Below, in pieces: positions 59,583 through 64,000 of a stretch of DNA of 64,000 nucleotides. The notes beneath the pieces are model-generated. The model did no database searches and was not told the origin of the DNA. It worked only from the letters and a program-made list of their open reading frames with translations. Source of the stretch: Margaritifera margaritifera (lineage: Eukaryota > Mollusca > Bivalvia > Unionida > Margaritiferidae); contig JAQPZY010001664.1 of assembly GCA_029931535.1 (NCBI GenBank), positions 6,579,501-6,643,500 on the forward strand. The letters are read 5' to 3'. The number at the start of each line of letters is the position of its first letter. Position 1 is the first letter of the stretch. Position numbers and translations under genes: made by a program.

Positions 59583-59629
<47 letters not shown>
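59583..59629. repeat. Poly-T tract (47 bp)
   Basis: Uninterrupted T run inside the minus-strand Polinton copy. In that orientation it is an A tract, which could be the tail of a lost retroposed insertion or slippage. Confidence 0.95.
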
Positions 59630-59634
<5 letters not shown>

Positions 59635-60362
59635 GTTGTCATATAGTGAAAGCAATCCTTTCAATCCAACAGCCAGTATTAGTTGAACGTGCACCGAATG
59701 AAATTTATTTAACTTCTTACCAATAATTTTCCTCACGTCTACTTCAACTTGAATATAGAACACACAGAGGTCCTGGTCATTACTACCGGACAAGTTGTAT
59801 TTATTGATGCTGTAAGCAAATGATCCTTTGCTATCAATAGTAATCTCAGTTTGTCCTGATATTTGTTCCCAAGTCTTTATCAGTTTCTCTAGTCGAAGAG
59901 GCCACTACAGGACATAAGGGGAGGCCCTATGTTAAATAGGGTAAAATATTTAAGCGGCATAAGGAAAATTTAACATAGGCGCCATGTTGAAAGATATGTT
60001 TACTAACAGTGTATCATGAGGTGACGGTCTGCACTCAAACGGAAATGTCATATAACGTCAGGTGTGTCTGTCTGTTTTGTAACAGTGGTGCGTGTGTTCG
60101 GAGGGAAATGTGAGTTTGTCTGCCCTCTAAATGAAATGTCGTAGTGTTAAATAGTGTAGAAAGTTAATAGGGACAAACAGGAAATTAACATGGGAAAATT
60201 AATGATCGAAAGTTTATAGGGACAAAGGGTCGAAAGTTTATGGGGACAAACGGAAATTTAACATGAGACAGCCATACATTGAAATTATGTATCTTAACTC
60301 AGGTCCTGAACAATGACGGTCGTCTGTATTGATGACATAAGCTCCAACTTCTTCACGTTTAT

Positions 60363-60364
<2 letters not shown>

Positions 60365-60420
<56 letters not shown>
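60365..60420. repeat. (GT)n microsatellite
   Basis: 56 bp of GT. Confidence 0.97.
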
Positions 60421-60421
<1 letters not shown>

Positions 60422-60624
60422 CTATAACAAGAAGAACAGGGTAGGATGTAAAAGAAGGAGTATAACATAGAATTAAGATCCCTTTTCAATAAAACTAACA
60501 ACCCTAAGCCTAATCTCTATATAAAGTTCAAATCCCATCCTCATTGTATTATATCCCTATCCCACCCCTACCCTACTTTTAAATACCAAACTACCATCCT
60601 CATAATCTTTACATAGCAATACCC

Positions 60625-60850
60625 AAGTATCTACTATCCGTAAACCGGTTATCTACTATCCAGCACCCTGTTATCTACTATCCACCAACCAGTTATATAC
60701 TATCCACTAACCAGTGGCGTACTATCCATTAACCAGTTACCTATCCGTTCTAAATTAAACAAAACTGCCTTCAGTATCTCCACCAACCAATTATCTACTA
60801 TGCACCAAATCGTTATCTACTATCCACTAACCAGTTATATATCCCTTCTA
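60625..60850. repeat. 22-bp minisatellite
   Basis: Units of the type gttatctactatccaccaacca start at a strict 22-bp spacing (ctactatcc-equivalent positions 60631, 60653, 60675, 60697, 60719). Further diverged units lie at 60783-60845 and one at 61155. Non-coding. Confidence 0.85.
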
Positions 60851-61074
60851 AATAAACTAAGGACCCTACCCCCGATACCGCTCTATTATTAATCTTATAT
60901 TTTAAGTAAAAAAACATCTAGCCCTTCTATAAGACCCCTTAATTACCTACTTTTATAATATACCTACTCTAACCTCCTTCAGTGTCTCCACTACACCACT
61001 ATAGAGTAAACCTTATTCAACAGAATACGGACCATATAAATCCATTCTAAATAAAACTTGCAACCCTTAAAAGA

Positions 61075-61078
<4 letters not shown>

Positions 61079-61119
<41 letters not shown>

Positions 61120-61124
61120 GTGTG
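61079..61124. repeat. (GT)n microsatellite
   Basis: 46 bp of GT with one C interruption. Confidence 0.95.
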
Positions 61125-61238
61125 AAACACAGAGAAAGAGATGGTTAAAGTCCAGTTATCTACTATCCAGTACCCTGTTTATTTAATATTCAGCCTTATT
61201 AAGGGTCTTACTCAACAGACCATACACAATTATTATAA

Positions 61239-61253
61239 ATTATTATTATTATA

Positions 61254-61305
<52 letters not shown>

Positions 61306-61340
61306 AAAAATTATTATTAGTATTATTATTATTTATTAAT
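61239..61340. repeat. (ATT)n microsatellite
   Basis: ATT array with a short non-repeat break at 61301-61311. Confidence 0.93.
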
Positions 61341-61415
61341 TCATCAATTAATTAATTAATCATTTTCATGATGTGTGCGAGCGCGTGAACAATCTGACTT
61401 CCAACATCGGTGGGT

Positions 61416-61418
61416 GTC

Positions 61419-61449
<31 letters not shown>

Positions 61450-61450
61450 A
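61416..61450. repeat. (GA)n and poly-G tract
   Basis: About 22 bp of GA followed by an 11-base G run. Confidence 0.9.
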
Positions 61451-62379
61451 CAGAAAAGTATGGCGCTATTTTTTCTTATTATTTTCTGGCATTATAGGAT
61501 AAGAAGAAATTAACATTAAGTTACCCTTTTCATGAGTTTCTGAGGATAAGGATAAATCCTATCTTAGAAATGTTCATGGCCATATTTTTTCATTCATCAA
61601 TTTTTGAAAAAAACGGTATTAGATTTATATTTATTATGAATGAACGCAGTAACATTTGCAGGAATGCTACAAATCTAAGATAAGTCAAATTCTGGCACAT
61701 GTATTGAGATAGCAGGGAATGCAGTCTGTCAACACCCAACAATGTTACAAACTTACCTAAACTAGGGACTGTAAATTTTGGTTTTACCCAAAACATCGAT
61801 AAACAATAATTTTCATATCTTGTTCTATCGGCAGGCTGATATCAACTGACTGAAAACAAGGCATACATTGTTACATTTTCCTAAAAGTGTTTTTTTTTTT
61901 TTTTTGCTCTAGATTTGAGAGTTTAGAATAGGATGGCTCATACTCAAGTTATTCTTGCACTGTAAAGTGGTGTGCGGGTTTGTTTGTTTGTTTATTTTTT
62001 TTTTTAAACGGTAGATCTAATGTTAGAAATTTTCTTGTGACACATTTCAGTGCCAAATTAGAACTACCCCTACACAAAACTAAGATGTTTTTTATTATTA
62101 TTCATCATACAAAAGTCAATTTTTTTCTTTCATATCCCAGACTATATAATGAAATTGTTCTTTACATTTCACTTGAATCTGTACAATGCAGTTCCAATGG
62201 TAGATTATGAATGGGGCTCTTATAAACAGTCCATTCACACGAAAGTTTTTTGTATGGAATAGTGATACGTTTGCCAAACGGAATAATAATATCGTTGAAA
62301 TGCAGTCACTAACTCACACACGACTCGTCGTAAAGAAGTCTCTTCTTGAGGCGATACTTCTTTTAAATTTTTTTTTTTA

Positions 62380-62720
62380 TTCCTGCAAGTCATAAACTTT
62401 TTCCTGGACTTCGTCCCATGGAATTCTGTGTAACACACCAACCTTGTAGTTAGATGTCGAGGCATCTAAAGTCTTCGTTATAGATATGGGCCATTGATTA
62501 AAGTCTAACCCTTTGAACACTTTCAAACTAATCAGTATTCTTATACCATTCAGACATCAGCGGTTAAAACGCCTATGTCGTAGAGGATGCAATTGTTCTT
62601 TGCATTTCACTTGAATCTTGCCAAATTCTCTGTAAATGAGTTCTCGCAGCTCCAAAGGTAAACTACGAATCCTCTCCACTTCTAAAGTATCCGACATGAG
62701 GAGCATATTTTAGACCGACC
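62380..62720 (-). pseudogene. Coding-like remnant of unknown origin
   Basis: An ATG at 62697 starts a 46-codon frame containing ERIRSLPLELRELIYREF and IQVKCKEQLHPLRHRR, ending at 62557. Downstream, another frame reads LDFNQWPISITKTLDAS and VGVLHRIPWDEVQEKVYDL (about 62500-62390). The amphipathic, codon-like texture suggests protein ancestry; the LPLELRELIY stretch loosely resembles F-box starts. The string attgttcttt.catttcacttgaatct is repeated at 62148-62180. I do not recognise the family; a retroelement or Polinton-type gene is possible. Confidence 0.3.
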
Positions 62721-63237
62721 AAAGCAAGGTTCTCAATTCATATCCAAATACTCTGTGGTGTTTTACTCGCATAAAGGGGGCAAATGTTCATTCATCACAA
62801 AGCGTACGATAGGTCGCGCGTTAGTTTTTCTTGTAAAGTGTCTAACAGTCAGGCGCAGGAAAACACATTTAATTTTCTCACCGTGTGAATAGCAACTGAA
62901 GCCAATTCGAAACTAAGGCGGTTAAAAAATATTAGTAGCCAATTAAATCACTTATAATGAGTGACGAATTGTTTTGCTCTAGATTCAGGACAGTTTGTGT
63001 GGCCAAATAAAACCTATGAACTGACTTTTTTTTACGATTGCAGTGCAGACTGACTATAGCGAATTTGCAATCATGTTAAGAATCCGTGTACTGTAACATT
63101 TATTCACGTCACACTAAATATTCAACTGTAACAGTATCGGTTCGCGTTTTGAAACTGACAAAAAAAATTCTACTTAGACATTTTGACTTCGGCAGAGGTG
63201 ACGGTCGAAGAGACAGTGCTCTAGTCTGGGGCCGTGT

Positions 63238-63238
<1 letters not shown>

Positions 63239-63322
<84 letters not shown>
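63239..63322. repeat. (GA)n microsatellite
   Basis: 84 bp of GA; the RERERE frame through it is an artefact. Confidence 0.97.
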
Positions 63323-63326
<4 letters not shown>

Positions 63327-63479
63327 TTGATTGCTACTTTTAAAAACAAAAACAGATAAACTTACTTTTATGGTATATATTCCCTTTGAATGAAATTTAC
63401 AACAACAAAAAAATCACAAAAGTCCATTTTTTTTTCCTTTACTTTCTTTTTGAATTTCTACACCGGCATGGGTCATTCT

Positions 63480-63790
63480 GTTATTTCTTCTGCGTATTTT
63501 GCTTTTAATTTCTTTGCAGAAATGGGTTCTTCTTCAGTTTCTTCATATTCTGCTTCTGATATTTCCTCATTTTCCTCTTTTTTCCCTTTCTTTTGACACT
63601 ATGTAGACCAATGTCTCTTTTCTTGACAATAATAATTGGTATCTTTACGTTTGTCTCTCTTTTCTCCAGTCTTAGATGTTCCTTATCTTTGACGTTGTGG
63701 ACATTCTGGAGCCCAATGTACTTTCTCTTGACAAGTATAAGAAGTATCTTGACTTTTTTCTCGAGAGGAGTAGTCCGTAATCTGATTGGA
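63480..63790 (-). pseudogene. Degenerate gag-like CCHC zinc-knuckle remnant
   Basis: One minus-strand frame reads YTCQEKVHWAPECPQR and, about 30 residues on, YYCQEKRHWST followed by a stop and CQKKG. These fit the CX2CX4HX4C knuckle with the first cysteine lost in each (Ser and Asn). The same frame continues into an acidic tail (EENEEISEAEYEETEEEP) and stops near 63480. Two knuckles followed by an acidic linker suggest the end of a retrotransposon gag. A further stop between the knuckles shows it is dead. Confidence 0.5.
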
Positions 63791-63908
63791 AGTGTACTTT
63801 CGAATAACTGTCCGTAAATCTCTGACGAGAAGGGCAATCTGTTTTGACTCTTCTATCTTCACTGACTGAAAGCGGAACGAATATATTCACTAACGCAAGA
63901 GTATTATC

Positions 63909-63913
<5 letters not shown>

Positions 63914-64000
<87 letters not shown>
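63914..64000. repeat. (TA)n(GA)n compound microsatellite at the window edge
   Basis: 38 bp of TA followed by GA to the end of the window. Confidence 0.97.

Larger units (their letters stand above)
57010..59870 (-). pseudogene. Maverick/Polinton DNA polymerase B fragment, minus-strand copy
   Basis: Read from 59870 downward, broken frames give: SGQTEITIDSKGSFAYSI (N-terminal), KLNKFHSVHVQL, CPVKIEDMDKFENEFGTYIN, a C2H2-like FICNKCLNCF finger with VSYSDFESV exonuclease motif (frame 59101-58721), HELYVMKNALQLCNIFDEF, HYNLDPANYFSAFCLAHDAS, YDMFLMTDSGIRGGISMI, KVHGVIFFEV and LMNNSAFGKQM. The order matches the polB of Mavericks/Polintons, virus-like DNA transposons whose polymerase copies the element by protein priming. 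The last catalytic motif (YxDTDS) is not seen; the copy stops near a T run at 57110-57130. Many stops, frameshifts and a 47-base T run (59583-59629) show it is long dead. Confidence 0.82.
59880..63230. other. Simple-repeat-rich region
   Basis: Apart from the listed microsatellites, the 22-bp minisatellite and the remnant at 62380-62720, I see short local repeats of gggacaaacaggaaattaacatgg at 60165-60265 and nothing else recognisable. Confidence 0.5.

Noticed and set aside
63086..63343. 85-residue frame ending in RERERE
   Set aside because: Its tail is the GA microsatellite and the front has no family resemblance.

Overview
This is animal nuclear DNA. The coding signal is in short exons with GT-AG splice sites separated by long introns. 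The sequence is AT-rich and crowded with microsatellites and decayed transposons, and it contains no operons, bacterial ribosome binding sites or phage genes. The repeat style (stem-loop MITEs, long-period repeats ending in a ggtgagctaaaa-like motif, tRNA-derived SINEs, pogo/Tigger, piggyBac and Maverick/Polinton relics) suggests a lophotrochozoan, most likely a mollusc. That placement is inference. The only host gene recognised with confidence is the 5' part of VPS13D on the minus strand: six consecutive in-phase coding exons between 41.7 kb and 7.8 kb give 191 codons of the N-terminal chorein region. The start codon is in the exon at 41611-41727; that exon begins with a splice acceptor, so a non-coding 5' exon lies upstream. 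The gene continues past the left edge of the window. Layout: 1-7.8 kb is VPS13D intron with a small piggyBac MITE, a hAT transposase tail, a possible dimeric tRNA SINE and a long-TIR MITE. From 7.8 to 41.7 kb are the six exons; their introns carry LINE fragments, piggyBac and Tigger copies, three solo LTRs of one retrotransposon family with 4-bp target duplications, 140-bp-period repeat arrays, a repeat pair forming an empty/filled insertion site, foldback MITEs and a SINE with an 11-bp duplication. From 41.7 to 52 kb, upstream of the start codon, lie another repeat array, a TTAA-flanked piggyBac-like element with triplicated acidic segments, a second 211-bp double-hairpin MITE and TA and CTAT microsatellites. 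From 52.4 to 54.7 kb is a decayed CR1/L2-like LINE. From 55.8 to 59.9 kb are two convergent, broken Maverick/Polinton DNA polymerase B fragments. From 60 to 64 kb are microsatellites, a 22-bp minisatellite, a degenerate gag zinc-knuckle remnant and an unassigned coding-like remnant. Apart from VPS13D, every protein-like stretch that can be assigned to a family belongs to a mobile element, and none looks intact. The best candidates for a second look are the convergent Polinton fragments, the solo LTR inside a piggyBac transposase, the MITE group sharing one terminus, and the empty/filled insertion pair.
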